DNA of 64,000 nt from Serripes groenlandicus (GCA_031761405.1 JASEVX010000013.1:56065298-56129297), one strand, 5' to 3'; counted from the stretch's first letter, positions 26,431-37,710 are shown. Numbers and translations: made by a program. The notes: generated by a model from the letters alone, not told the origin.

Positions 26431-26870
26431 ACACATATCATGTCTACCTATACACACACCAAAGCATAAACACTTACGGACGTAACAACTCTACTAATAT
26501 ATACTAACCCACAAAAACTTACGAACATACCATGTCAACTTAACTACACCAACCAACGTAGACTTGCAAATAAACCCACAAACACTAGCAATCGTACCAC
26601 GTCTCCCTATACACACCATCCCGAGAACACTTAAAAACGTACCATCACTACCAACCACGGACGCTTAAAAATGTACCATGTATATCTATATATTGTAACC
26701 CACAAACACTTAATAGCCTACCTATACATTAACCCACTAACACTTACGAGGGTACCCTGTCTACTTATATACACCAACCAACATTTACAAGCGTACCGTG
26801 ACTACATATAGACGCCAACTCAAGAATACTTACGCACGTAACGAAACTACCTTTAATATATAGTACATGT
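26431..26870. repeat. 46-bp minisatellite
   Basis: About nine degenerate units with ACACCAACCCACAAACACTT, then AC(G/A)AACGTACCATGTCTAC. Related units occur at 44590-44770 and near 54300-54340. Confidence 0.8.
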
Positions 26871-26897
26871 ATGTTCGTCTGGAATTAAAAATATGTA

Positions 26898-26921
26898 TAT
26901 GTGTGTGTGTGTGTGTGTGTA
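26898..26921. repeat. (GT)n microsatellite
   Basis: About 11 GT repeats. Confidence 0.95.
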
Positions 26922-27092
26922 ACCTGTCTTCACATTTCTTCAAATTTGTATTTATTAATGGCTACACATTTTGTAAATTTGATGTTCTGTTTTATTACGT
27001 TAAAAACATCAAGCTACAAACGTACCGTGTCTATCTAACAGCGTCGAGTTATACGTCTTAACAATAAATCATAGACTGTCTTCCTTTCGATA

Positions 27093-27262
27093 AGAGCCCA
27101 GTAGCTCAGTCGGTATTGACACGGGTCGTCAATCAAGAAGTTGTGAGCTCGAATCCCATCTCGGCCTTCCTTATTTCGAAGTTTGACAACAGTCACCGTG
27201 GTAAGCGTCAAACTAGCCACCAAAGGACTAACAGCCAGTTACTTTGTTTGGTTGGAGTACAA
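27093..27262 (+). mobile_element. Meta-type SINE, 3'-truncated
   Basis: Head GAGCCCAGTAGCTCAGTCGG with B-box-like GAGCTCGAATCCC, then TCACCGTGGTAAGCGTCAAA and GTTGGAGTAC, after which it stops. It interrupts a repeat related to 54373-54612: the flanks CTTTCGATAA and TATTGACAGTCTACATAG would join. Confidence 0.8.
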
Positions 27263-27469
27263 GGTGTCATATTGACAGTCTACATAGCTTTTGATATGTT
27301 TGACATGGTCCAAGTAATAATAGACTAGTGTCTTAAAGACAAATGTCATGACTATGGATGCGTACGACATAGTACCAGTTCAAATAATGGATGACCAATC
27401 AGATGATAATGAATACACTCAATTCACAACTAATGTATATCACCTGACAGATTACTTCTTTCAATATGA

Positions 27470-28800
27470 TTTTAAATTTTGACTGTTCGCATACGAATGC
27501 AATACAAAACAATGCAACATGTAACGTCTGCATTTGAACCTTACCAAATGTCAAGCCTTTTTTACAGAAACGTAAAGGTTATGTATACAACAGCATCTGC
27601 ATTGTTACTGTTGACAGGACGAATACATAAGGACGTCATGTACAACAGCACATATTGTCTCCTAAATCCATCTAGTATCGTCTAAAAGCCGGTACCAATC
27701 GTATTAGGCCGAAAACCCATCTTCGTGTAACAGAATACCACACCTGTTGTATTGATCGGAATAATGGACCTTTTTAAGTAAAGGGTAACACACGTAATAC
27801 ACAGTATTATATATGTCAGTGTATATGCAGATATATACACTATTGAATCTTCAGCGGTAGACGGGGGTTTATATCTTTCCAGCATGGCAACTACACCTGT
27901 TCGTCTGTTACTATAACATAAGTGAATGCCGGGTTTGAGCCCGGTTTAGGTAACGATATAGACAACAACACAGATAATTCCAGAGAGAGAAAATTATGTT
28001 AGCAAGTGGAATACACCAGTATTAAAAGTGCGTGGAATTTAAACTGTTTGCCAATAAAAAGGTGAGTTTGTTCGTCGTAGAAAAGAGATGTATCAAATTG
28101 ATCTTGGCTCTACAATTATATCATATATTACTCATTCCAATATATATTGTTGGTACTAAAAGCGAATGTTTTGTGTTCTAATTGGGATTTAAGAATTGAA
28201 ATATCACAGGTGGTTAGAGAACTGCAGTACGTGACTGCGTACGTCTTCTAAAAATATGTACCTACTTAATAACTTACTTTTTAAATATATTGTAATTGAC
28301 ATTCATAGCTAAGGATGTATAATGTGGTCATGTCTGTTATAAGGTATTGACAAATTATATTTAACACACATACACTATGTGAACTTAACGCATATTCAAG
28401 AATTTAAAGGGTTCAATTGTCGTTGAGTAATGATTAAAATATAACTTTATCATTGATTGCCTCATTTAACTGATGATATATACGTTTTCGTTCGTTGTTA
28501 TGGGGTACGTAGGTTACTGGTCTGAACCCGTTGTATGTAACAACATGCACTTTTACTTCTTAATAATCAAAACCGCTTCACAAATCGATTCAAAACCCAT
28601 CGCCTCTCTCAGCAATATAGGAGTACAGCCATGTTTGACAAAACCTAACAACCGTTTACCGTAGTAGACGCAATACGCTGTAAATGATTCAATCGGTGTG
28701 GGTATCTGTAATAATACACATTTACCTGTGAATCTTGAACTCTCAAAAATAATTCCTTTGAAATCGAATATTTTGTATATCAAAATATTGTAAAATATTA
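27470..28800 (+). repeat. Dispersed repeat D, long copy
   Basis: Longest copy. It holds AAGCCGGTACCAA, CCTGTTGTATTGATC, GTCAGTGTATATGCA, GGTGAGTTTGTTCGTCGTAG, CAGTACGTGACTGCGTA and TACGTAGGTTACTGGTCTGA in order. Copies with the same order lie at 34700, 41195 and 57148 and partial ones at 9670 and 44960. No coding sequence is recognised. Confidence 0.85.
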
Positions 28801-29394
28801 TATCTATTGTATAGCTGTATATGCATACATAATGTGACGCATGCCTTCATAATCACGACTCACTTGGAAAGATTATTGTTTGTAAACTAAATTGGCAATT
28901 CAAATTCAGTTAAACTTTGTAAATATATTAAAAGTTTGTGTTCGAGGTGTTTGACATTGCCGTTTTAACTGAGTGAATAATACGACTATACAGCCTTCAT
29001 GAACACGGCTTATGTGGGAAAAATATTTTTTATAAAAGGTATTGACTCAAACATCCAGTGTGTTCTATACATGATGGGCGTTAAAGGTAAACCGACACAA
29101 CATTGGCGACCAGTGGAGATCTTGATCATCCTGATATTCTGTGCTGATCTCGATCTGTATTGTTCGTAAAAGTATAAAACAAAAACACGCAAAAAGCCTT
29201 CGGTTATATATAAACAACATTGATATGAATCTGATTTTGTGAAATAGTATTACCTTACATTATTCACCTGATGATGACCTTTGCAAACAAGGTTTACTCA
29301 ACAATTTTGACCAGATTATATCCTTGATGCATTATGGTACTCATCTTTATTGTATACTTTGATATTTTTCCTTGTTTTTCCATTTGGTAAAAGG
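28801..29394. other. No gene seen
   Basis: Its start resembles the right end of repeat D copy 41195 (around 42240-42470); the rest is unassigned. Confidence 0.35.
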
Positions 29395-29560
29395 ATTCAA
29401 TATCAGTTGATTTTGCACAGGTTGATATTGCACGCATTGATATTGCATTCAGATATGTTTCACGTTATGCTAAGGACGGAACTATTTCCATACAATAACG
29501 TTACAAAGCGCTCTCATCCAACCTTTCATGATTTAGAGACCAGCTAACTTCTACGTCTAC
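29395..29560 (+). repeat. Inverted repeat arm left of gene 1
   Basis: Matches the complement of 35570-35715: shared GCACGCATTGATATTGCA, then AAGGACGGAA, TATTTCCATAC and TTTAGAGACCAGCT. Confidence 0.8.
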
Positions 29561-29974
29561 TTTGTTTCTGTCAGGGCTTAGTGCATTGTATATGTTTACT
29601 ACACGAAAGACTAAATGAATAGTGAACATTTTGTGTAAATTAATGTTATTCGGGGGAAAAGGAAAGAGATCAACATATCTTACCTGAATTAAGAAATTGC
29701 GGTTAGCATACACGCAGACGAGTACAAAGTGCTGGTAATCAGCCTTTTCGATAAACAAAACATTGATTCTCGTTATCTCGATATCTAGCTGAATATTACA
29801 GCATCCGGATGTGGACAAATGTCAGTCGTGGTTCTCTGCTTTGTAATTGCACCTTGAGTTTTACGAGCTGGGCCATAGAAAATTTGCAACCAAATTGTTC
29901 CCATATTAAATGAAGTACATTTTCTGAAGAATAAGACTTAACTGATAAACGAGTTCTGCTCGTTAACTACTTTA
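29561..29974. other. No gene seen
   Basis: A minus-strand frame 29501-29818 overlaps the inverted-repeat arm and shows no motif. Confidence 0.35.
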
Positions 29975-31190
29975 AAATGCAGAGTAAATACCATTTGGCC
30001 ATGTTGACTGGTGAAGCTATAACTCTGTTGAAGGCAGGGTAAATCCCATTATAAATGGTGTAACTCGAAAAGAAAACGCCATTCTGAGTGTTGTAGCTTA
30101 TTAATTGTTGAGAGCAGAAATCAGAATGTTCTAAGTAGTGTAACTATAATACTGTTGAAAGCCAATAACACACCATTTTGAGTGGTGTATGTATAATAAT
30201 GTTGAGGCAGAGTAAACATCATTCTGAATTGAGTAACTATACTACTGTTGAAAGTAGGGTATTTCCATTATATGTGGTGTATCTTAAACACTGTTGAAAT
30301 CAGGGTAAACGTCATTATATGTGATGTAAGTATAACACTTTTGAAAGCAGAGTAAACACCAATATGTTTGGTGTAACTGTTATACTGTTGACACCATAGT
30401 AAAAACCATTATGGTGATGTAACTATAATACTGTTAAATGCAAAGTTTACACCATTTTCAGTGGTATAACTATAAAACTGTTGAAAGTAGAGTAAGCATC
30501 ATTTTTAGGCGGTGTAACTAGTATACTGTTGAGTAATCAACATCCTGAGAGATGTAACGATGATACTGTTAGAAGCGGAGTATAAACTATTCTGAGTGAT
30601 GTAGCTATACAGCTGTTGAAAGCATTTCAAATTCCATTATAAGTGGCGTAGCTGTAATACTACTGAAATATAGAGTAAAAAACATTCGTTGTGATATAAT
30701 CGAAATATTGAATACATAATTGAAAAGAAACACGGAAACAATACCATGCGTCATGAGATTACTTTGATACTATTGGAAGCAGAATAAACATCACTTGCTG
30801 TTATATAATTGTTAAACTATTAATAGCAGAATAAAAAAACTAATAGCCGTTATAGTATTGAAGAATTGTGGAAAGCAGAGTAAAATACTGCTCGCCTCGA
30901 TATCTCTAAAATACAATTAGAAACGTTGAATTTAAAACACATTTATCATTGTTATAACAAAGATATTGTTAAAGTCGAGGTAAAACTTTATGTGTCGTGA
31001 CAAAACTATAGGATTGTTGAAATCACACTTTACCTCAGTATAACTTTAAAGTTCTTGATAATATAGAAATATTAAATCGCCGATGAATATCTATGAAACT
31101 GCGAAAAGCAGAGTAGTACTCTATGTTAACGGAACACAAGACACAAATGATCTACCTATTAATCTTTTGAAATCAGAGTAAAACCAATGT
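29975..31190. repeat. 47-bp minisatellite, long array
   Basis: Degenerate units of about 47 bases, with cores CTGTTGAAAGCAGAGTAAAC, then CACCATT, then GTGGTGTAACTATAAT. About 25 units fit the span. Units become more divergent toward the right. The same unit occurs at 17074-17256, 31440-31870 and 48140-48560. Confidence 0.85.
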
Positions 31191-31199
31191 GTCATGTTA

Positions 31200-31435
31200 T
31201 ATCGATGGAATGTTTAATACTGAATGACAATCCATGTTCATTTATATTGCGTGTGAATATATGTGTGTTTATACATATGGATATAAACTTAATTTTTAAC
31301 CTATTTAATTACTATTTCTCAGCTATTGCATTGTCTTAACGATTTCTGTATTTATATTTGTGAATATCAACCATGAGCTGTTTATGCTTCAGTTGAAAAT
31401 AAAGTATCTTTTCTGTTCTCTTCTGTTCTGTTTAT
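31200..31435 (+). mobile_element. Possible retroelement 3' end within the minisatellite
   Basis: An insertion of non-minisatellite sequence separates two parts of the 47-bp array. It ends in AAAATAAAGTATC followed by a tandem TTCTGTTCTC-like tail, the layout of LINE or SINE 3' ends with short repeated tails. No coding remnant or clear target duplication was found. Confidence 0.4.
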
Positions 31436-31439
31436 ATAA

Positions 31440-31870
31440 CGTTTACATTATTGAAAGCAAAAACAGAACCATTTGCCATAATATTAATAGTAAGCTATTG
31501 AAAACCAAGTAAAACACAAATTGCTGTGATATAACTATAAAACTGATGAAAGCAGTGTAAAATACAATCTGCTGTGATTTGACTATAAAACTGTTGAAAA
31601 TCGAGTAAAATACAAATTGCCGTGATTAAACTATAAAACTGTTTAACAATGAGAAAAGCACAATCTGCCGTGATATAACTATTAAACGGATGAGAGCAGA
31701 ATAAAACACAATTCACAAAGCTTTGATTATAGAACGGTTGAAATCAGAGTTAAACATAGTAGAACAATTCACACTTCGTGATAATAACACTGTTTGAGTT
31801 ACATCTGACGTGATACATTTGATATTGTAGAAAACGAAGTCAAACACTATTTGTCGTGAAGTAAATATAA
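31440..31870. repeat. 47-bp minisatellite, promoter-side array of gene 1
   Basis: Units here read CTGTTGAAA, then GAGTAAAACACAA, then TGCCGTGATATAACTATAAA. This variant is closer to the array at 48140-48560 before gene 2 than to the left part of the 29975-31190 array, so it was part of the duplicated unit. Confidence 0.8.
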
Positions 31871-31902
31871 AAGTGTATTAAACGAATTAGATATATATAT
31901 AT

Positions 31903-32092
<190 letters not shown>

Positions 32093-32099
32093 ATATACA

Positions 32100-32408
32100 G
32101 AACTACAGAGAACTATATATATCATCACTAGTTTGTTGACATCCGATAAGACGTTATTTCCTTAGAGATTCCACGTTCTTTGTTACGTCAAATCGTCTGT
32201 CAGAATGTATACAGCATCTGATATGTAAAAGTTATTACAAATATAATATTATCTTAAGCATTGTTATAACTGCACATTGCGGTTTATATGGACGAATAAA
32301 GCTATATATGTTCAATAAAATGAATAATTTCGGAATAACTTAATACAAATGTCCAGTATAGGTACATGCAACACACATGTGTCAGTGGATCCTTTTGATA
32401 TATATTCC
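32100..32408 (+). promoter_or_regulatory. 5' flank of gene 1, shared with gene 2
   Basis: The block 32160-32335 matches 48790-48970 upstream of gene 2, including the shared run ATTATCTTAAGCATTGTTAT and a CGAATAAAGCTATAT motif. Retention beside both genes makes it the best candidate for promoter or 5'-UTR sequence. No TATA box can be picked with confidence in this AT-rich background. Confidence 0.4.
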
Positions 32409-32435
32409 AGATCGATGAAAAATGGACACCGCTAA
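32409..32435 (+). promoter_or_regulatory. Splice-acceptor-like site and uORF before gene 1
   Basis: A T-rich stretch ending in TATTCCAG (AG at 32409-32410) lies 11 bases before the gene 1 ATG and matches a similar site before gene 2, suggesting a 5'-UTR intron upstream. Between it and the start, ATG at 32415 opens a six-codon frame ending in TAA at 32433-32435, overlapping the main start. The main start has A at -3 and G at +4. Confidence 0.5.
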
Positions 32436-34281
32436 TGAAGAACTGTCTAAGCGTCTGCATGAAGTACTTGCTTCTATAGGCGCACATGAGTTAGTTAGAA
32501 AGAAGTACCGGGAGTCTGCTATGATAGGTGAAATAACATTCACGTTTGAAAGTCAATGTTATGGCAAAGCTTCCAACAAATGTTCATATTATCAAGTTGT
32601 GAGTTCTTGCGAAGGAACAACTACACTCGGTTTACATTCTGATATTGATATGATAGGTTGTTACGAAGACTGTCCTATTGTAGACAAATTAGCTGATGCT
32701 AAACAACATGGAACGTCTTGCCTTATTTTAATTGATGACGACACCAAACCGGGATATGTTTGTCTTCAGCTTGTTATAGATAAAATTCCGCATACAGTTG
32801 AAATGTGCGATGTATCAAAATGTAGTGAGTTAAAAATCGATTGGAAAGGTAGAATATGTATTACAAATTTAATAGTTGCTGATGGTCTATACAACACAAC
32901 AAATGGTCCAGCGAACACGTTCTCGTTTGAAACCAGTTTACAGACAATTGATCTAGTATTTGCCTTAAGGTGTCGACAGATACCGAGGTCAGCCAATTCC
33001 TGGTTACACAGAAAACGGAAAAATGACTGGCCTTCACAGAAACAACTTAAAGCCATGGGTTCATTTGGCTGTTTCCTTGTTGGTGTTGGACATCCTGAAA
33101 GTGCTAACAAGTCTGTAGAATGGTGTATTTCCTTTTCTCTTCAAGAACGTGACCTCATGTTAAATATGAACGAAACGCAACACAAGTGTTACATTCTCCT
33201 CAAGATGATAAAGAAAGATATCATAGAATCAAAGGTCGGTGAATCTATCTCATCATATCATTGTAAAACAAGTCTGTTTTATACAATTGAAACGTCTCAT
33301 AGAGATTGGTGGACGGAAAGTAACCTTATTCTATGTGTACGGCTGTGTCTTTTACGTCTACTAATTTGGGTGAAGGCAAAGAATTGTCCCAAGTATTTCA
33401 TTCCGGAAGAAAATATGTTCGATAAACTCCATCAAAGCACTTTGAAAAATGTAGAGTATGTTTTAAACGACATTATAGACAGTGGTTTAACGTTTCTATA
33501 TTCACTTATTTGTGATAATGTAGGTGAGCTGCTTAAATCCAAAAGGAGTATTTCTCGACTGTTACGTAGTCTTGGCAATACGTGCCCAATATTTCTTCAT
33601 GTCTTTTATAATAATGCACGTTATGTCTACATTGTAAGGAACTATTTATTTGAACACATCCATATGTCGTCTAACCCATATACTAACTATATGAATGAGA
33701 TGATGCAACTTTTGATGTATTTGCATAGTACAAACTATGTCACAGAACATACTACAAGAGATGTGAGAATGGCACTTGACTCTATAATGCCACATATAAA
33801 ATTACAATATCAACAGTGTATGTTTGCCAAGTACCTATCATTGCGGTCTTCAATAATTCTAAATGAAATCTCAGAAACTAGTGACTGTGACCTTATCTCG
33901 TCAAAGTTATCATTAGCATCTTTATATATTCAATCTGGACAATTTAAAGAGAAGTGTGAACACATTCTAGTGTCATGTGAAAACAGTTTAGAACCACATG
34001 TGATATCTGTGTGTCCATGCTATGGTCATGGAAATAATGTTAATCCCTCTCTCGATGTGAGGTTAGTAATTACTGAAATGTCAAGTAAAGAATTCAGACG
34101 TAAATGTACCACAGGCTGTATGGTATTTCATCCATCTCAGGTCAGTCTTGTCCATAAAGCTCTCCAATACGAGATGTTCCGTACTGTGTACACACAACCT
34201 AAATCGGATTACTTGTTATATTGGATAACTATAGATTCAAAAATTATATCTGTATTTTCTACAGTATTTAATCTAATTTGA
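32422..34281 (+). CDS. Mab-21/cGAS-like nucleotidyltransferase, C-terminally truncated (gene 1)
   Basis: Open frame of 619 codons, a close paralogue of the gene at 49459-51576 over nearly its whole length (roughly two thirds identical in the first 60 residues by eye). It keeps E64-G65, D74-I-D76-M and D177 (TIDLVFAL), and the Mab-21 helical lobe (WCISFSLQERDLM, SSYHCKTSLFYTIE, YFIPEENMFDKL). The signature glycine is replaced: residue 60 is Val (GTG at 32599-32601) where gene 2 has Gly, so the motif reads V-S-S. Glycine here normally shapes the nucleotide-binding turn, so catalysis may be impaired. A one-base insertion relative to gene 2, between 34239 and 34257, throws the frame into TGA at 34279-34281, removing about 90 residues including the TPR-like tail. 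A six-codon uORF (32415-32435) overlaps the start codon. It could be a young pseudogene or a shortened, non-catalytic protein; the long unbroken frame leaves both open. Confidence 0.75.
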   Translation: MDTANEELSKRLHEVLASIGAHELVRKKYRESAMIGEITFTFESQCYGKASNKCSYYQVVSSCEGTTTLGLHSDIDMIGCYEDCPIVDKLADAKQHGTSCLILIDDDTKPGYVCLQLVIDKIPHTVEMCDVSKCSELKIDWKGRICITNLIVADGLYNTTNGPANTFSFETSLQTIDLVFALRCRQIPRSANSWLHRKRKNDWPSQKQLKAMGSFGCFLVGVGHPESANKSVEWCISFSLQERDLMLNMNETQHKCYILLKMIKKDIIESKVGESISSYHCKTSLFYTIETSHRDWWTESNLILCVRLCLLRLLIWVKAKNCPKYFIPEENMFDKLHQSTLKNVEYVLNDIIDSGLTFLYSLICDNVGELLKSKRSISRLLRSLGNTCPIFLHVFYNNARYVYIVRNYLFEHIHMSSNPYTNYMNEMMQLLMYLHSTNYVTEHTTRDVRMALDSIMPHIKLQYQQCMFAKYLSLRSSIILNEISETSDCDLISSKLSLASLYIQSGQFKEKCEHILVSCENSLEPHVISVCPCYGHGNNVNPSLDVRLVITEMSSKEFRRKCTTGCMVFHPSQVSLVHKALQYEMFRTVYTQPKSDYLLYWITIDSKIISVFSTVFNLI

Positions 34282-34522
34282 AACAGGAAAGCGGGCAGAA
34301 AAAGACAAGGCTGTTCGGAAATTAAAGCACGTTCTATTAACGGACATCTATCCTGGACACAGAGAGACAGGGTTTAACCTGCTCGGGTGGATATGTTTAC
34401 AGGAAAATGAATTACAAGACGCATGGAATTCATTTTGTGAATCATGGAAAATCAGGCCTTTTAACAATGCAGCTAAATGGCATATGGCAGCATTACTGAG
34501 TGAACTAATTAACCTAAAGTAG
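34277..34522 (+). pseudogene. Detached C-terminal module of gene 1
   Basis: After the frameshift in gene 1, the reading frame that matches gene 2 continues here to a TAG at 34520-34522. It holds the counterparts of GHRETGLNLFGW (here GHRETGFNLLGW) and NAAKWHM (identical). A TAA at 34274-34276 in this frame adds a second lesion. The match to gene 2 is clear at both DNA and protein level, so this was once coding. No start codon or splice signal would plausibly express it alone. Confidence 0.8.
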
Positions 34523-34539
34523 GGTCAGTTTTATTAGTA

Positions 34540-35480
34540 TGCCTCTGACGATTTAAGGTCTTTAACGTATTTGGGTACAGTCAAGACTTAGTTGTGTCTT
34601 TTTACACGCATAGTCTGACCAGAGTACTCACTGTCAGTGTATAAGCTATATAGGCTTAAATGCATCTTCCTTCATAAATTAGAAGGGATGCCCCAATGGT
34701 TGAACGTTTAAGCCGGTACCAAATGTATTAAGCCGAATTCCAATCTTCTTAAAACTGATTTCCACCCCCGTTGTATTGATCTTAGAAATTAACCAGTGTA
34801 TGTGAAGGGCACATGCAACACCCGTATTACACATTATTAAAAACGTCAGTGAGTAAGCAAATATATACACTGTTAAATCTTCAACGTTAAGATCGTTTAA
34901 ACATGATTACTGCACCTGTTCATCTGTTACTATGGCATAGTAAGGTGACGGGTTTGAGCCAGATTTATGTAACAGATTTGACACCAACCACATATAGTAT
35001 CAGACAGAGACAATCATTTTAGCAAGAGGAATACACCAATATTAACAGTGCATGAAATTTAAACTGTTTGCTAATTGAAAGGTGAGTTCATTCGTCGTAG
35101 AAAAGATGTATTAAACTGATCTTTGCTCTACAATATATCGTATACTACTCATTCTTGTATATATTGTTGGTACCAACTGCGTATGTGTTGGTGGTCAAAT
35201 AAGGATTTAAGAATTGAAATATGACTAGTGTCTAGACTTATTCAGTACGTGACTGCGTATATCTTCTAGTAACACGTATCTACTTAATTACGCTTTAAAT
35301 ATATTGTAATTGGCATTAATAGCTAAGGATTTAAAATGCTGTCGTTTCCGTTATAAGGTATTGGCAAATTAAATTTAATACACATACACTATTTGAACCT
35401 AATGCATATTCAAGTATGTAAGGGGTTTAATTGTTGTTGAGTATTGGTGTAAAATATAACTCTATCATTTAGTGCCACTT
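34540..35480 (+). repeat. Dispersed repeat D, copy behind gene 1
   Basis: Starts within 200 bases of the old gene 1 stop. The segment from 34700 matches 27690-28450 in order (TTAAGCCGGTACCAAATGTA, CCGTTGTATTGATCTTAG, TTCATTCGTCGTAG, CAGTACGTGACTGCGTAT). 34574-34660 also matches 63225-63300. Confidence 0.82.
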
Positions 35481-35569
35481 TTGACATCAAGGTATGTTTA
35501 GTAGCGCGAACACACATCTTACGTCTACCGATCTTTCATAGCGTGTCATACACAAAGGATATACTATAC

Positions 35570-35715
35570 ATTGTAAGCTGGTCTCTAAATTTATATGTGA
35601 TTGCTTTGTAATGTTACTGTATGGAAATATTTCCGTCCTTGACAGCACGTGAACAAGGTCTGAGTGCAATATCAATGCGTGCATTATCTACTCGTGCAAT
35701 ATCAAGGGGTAATGC
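35570..35715 (-). repeat. Inverted repeat arm right of gene 1
   Basis: Complement of 29395-29560. The two arms enclose gene 1 and its flank at a distance of about 6 kb. Confidence 0.8.
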
Positions 35716-35798
35716 ATATTTTGTCAAAACAAAAAATAGAAGCACAACTATCAAAGTATACAAATTACTATTTATATTTAATATGAATTATAAGAAGA

Positions 35799-35823
35799 CA
35801 TATATATATATATATATATATAT
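35799..35823. repeat. (AT)n microsatellite
   Basis: About 12 AT repeats. Confidence 0.95.
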
Positions 35824-35851
35824 AAGAATATACAAACAATATTGTTTCAAC

Positions 35852-35986
35852 CAATCCTGAGTGCTTAGAAGGGAAATACATAGTTACCATTAACATAAAG
35901 TGTTTTGTATAACCCAGCCGGGGAACAAACCCGCTACCTCTGGCACCGAGGCAGACGCTCTACCATTACACCACTGTGGCGGTCAC
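35852..35986 (-). mobile_element. Family B tRNA-derived SINE
   Basis: Minus strand head GTGACCGCCACAGTGGTGTA, TGGTAGAGCGTCTGCCTCGG, then GGGTTTGTTCCCCGGCTGGG. The best-preserved head of the family here; the anticodon arm does not give a standard tRNA. The body is shortened relative to 36841-37041. Confidence 0.85.
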
Positions 35987-36307
35987 TTGTTTATTAGGTA
36001 TGAGTCGCGTCTGGCGCTTTAAGTCTGATAATTTCACCATCACGTGATCATAAATAATAAAATTGTTATTAAACTTAGTAGGCTTTTGTTCTAGATTGTA
36101 GCCAAAAGGGAAATATTGGAAATAAGAAACATCGTTTTTCGCAGATGCATTAGGACCTAAACTCATTTCAACGGTAATTAAAAGGAATAAGATGTAGTTT
36201 TATAAACGTATACTAATGTCTTAAAGCGGACCACTCTTCTTCACGTATAACGTTCCTGATGTGTAAAACTGATTGAGCTACATCTATAGTTGTTGTTTAT
36301 TTATCTC
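35987..36307. other. No gene seen
   Basis: The first 70 bases resemble the sequence right of the other family B heads (TATGAGTCGCGTCTGGC, TCACGTGATCATA), so the dispersed unit probably continues here. Confidence 0.4.
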
Positions 36308-36840
36308 GTCAGTATATATATACTTCCTGACTACTGCGAGCAGCAATCGACCCGGGACATCCGGTTTTTGAATCGGCATCGCGTCTTTCTGTGAAATCGA
36401 TACTATTGAAAAAATATCAGATATGTTTTGATATTTCCTTTTATTGTATAGTAAGTAAGCTAAACGATTTCTGTTATTACAGTTAGATCAAATGTCATTC
36501 ATGATTACTATTGCTGCGTATACATACTATTGTATACATGAATAAACTCCATAGCTGACGTGCCTTGTTATGGCAAATGTTTATTGTTGTTATTGATGAT
36601 TGAGTTATATAAGAGAAACACACTGTTTAGAGAGGAAACGGACATTCATAGAAAAGAGAAGACATAATGTATGCATGTGTTCGAATTTAATTAATACATG
36701 GTCGTAAAGTACTTTACAACAGGTTTTTACAAAGAATTTCCCTCGGAATTGAGGCACTTGCATATTGAATTGGTTTGCGATTGTAGGCATGGTACTAAAC
36801 GTTGCTTTCATCAATTATTAAGTTATATCATGGCGTATGG
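36308..36840 (+). repeat. Dispersed block G, copy 1
   Basis: Matches 39641-40200: shared runs AAAATATCAGATATGTTT, CATGATTACTATTGCTG, CTGACGTGCCTTGTTATGGC and CATGGTCGTAA. Followed directly by a family B SINE in both places, so G plus SINE B was copied together. Confidence 0.88.
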
Positions 36841-37041
36841 TAAGTTGCAAGTCCTACTGATCCGTTTATCCTGACACCAACGAGTAAGTCTTGATGCTAG
36901 CGCAACAATCCTGAGTGCCAAGAAGAGAAATCCATGTTTACACTTTTTAAAAGTATTTGGTATGACCCGGGCAGGAATCGAACCCGCGTTCTTCAGCACT
37001 CGAGGCGGACACTCTATGAAAGCACCATTGGGGCGGTCACG
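36841..37041 (-). mobile_element. Family B tRNA-derived SINE, near complete
   Basis: Head complement at 36967-37041 (GAATCGAACCCGC is the B box on the reverse strand), body to 36841 with ACCAACGAGTAAGTCTTGAT and GCGCAACAATCCTGAG. An uninterrupted counterpart of 40205-40725. Confidence 0.85.
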
Positions 37042-37700
37042 TGTATATTAGGTATGAGACTCGTCTAGCAATTTGCGGTCTTATTAGCTCACCGTAACGG
37101 GATCATATAGAGGTAGTAGATTGGTTTAAAAGGATATTCTTCTATATTTCTGTCAAAATATGTATCTATGACTTAAGTACATTGTACATGTAAAAGGAAA
37201 GTAAAGGATATGGTAAGACGGTGTGAATGCACTGACTCGTCCGAGCCTTCACTGAACATTAACTGCAATATGAATGTATGACCTAATACCGCTAGACGCG
37301 ACTCATTTCTAAGCCGCGTCAGGCAAACCGGGTGTTATGCTGTATCCCCTATTGGTATCGATTAAAGTGAATTATTAGAGTGAAAGAAATCTAGCTTTAC
37401 CATAAATGTTTTTAATTTAAAGTGGACAAGAAATGTCATTGTTCTGCTTTACGTAGTAAACCTCGTATAGAATCTGTCATTTCCGTCCGAAGTCGTCAGA
37501 TAACGGTAATGTAACAATAACAGTTTCCAATAAGCCCATTATGGGTAATTTACCTTAAACACAGGATCACATGTGTTTTCACTGTTAGTTGATGCAGCAA
37601 AACCCATATCGGCCTAGCCTGGTCTTACTAATTGATAACGCCATAACGATTAAGATATCCGATATCATACAAAATGTTGATTTTCAAATCCCTAATTATT
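37042..37700 (+). repeat. Diverged third copy of the 1.4-kb duplicated unit
   Basis: GTGAATGCACTGACTCGTCC, CGCTAGACGCGACTC, GGTATCGATTAAA, TTTCCAATAAG and GATATCATACAAA follow the same order as 20917-21990. Confidence 0.75.
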
Positions 37701-37710
37701 TTTATATCAT

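Noticed and set aside
29975..31190. CRISPR-like regularly spaced repeats
   Set aside because: Units are contiguous degenerate 47-bp tandem copies with no constant repeat plus unique spacer; the genome is eukaryotic.
32766..33110. 114-codon minus-strand frame inside gene 1 (and similar ones at 50430-50627 and 51300-51533 inside gene 2)
   Set aside because: Antisense shadows of the Mab-21-like coding frames; no independent motif.
34264..34287. A tiny intron (GT at 34264, AG near 34286) that might rescue gene 1
   Set aside because: About 23 bases is too short to splice, and removal would not restore the frame that matches gene 2.
35910..35986. Functional tRNA gene on the minus strand (and similar tRNA-like stretches near 6118, 12811, 17355, 18958, 22227, 37711)
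   Set aside because: A and B boxes are present but cloverleaf pairing is poor and each continues into a SINE body shared between copies.
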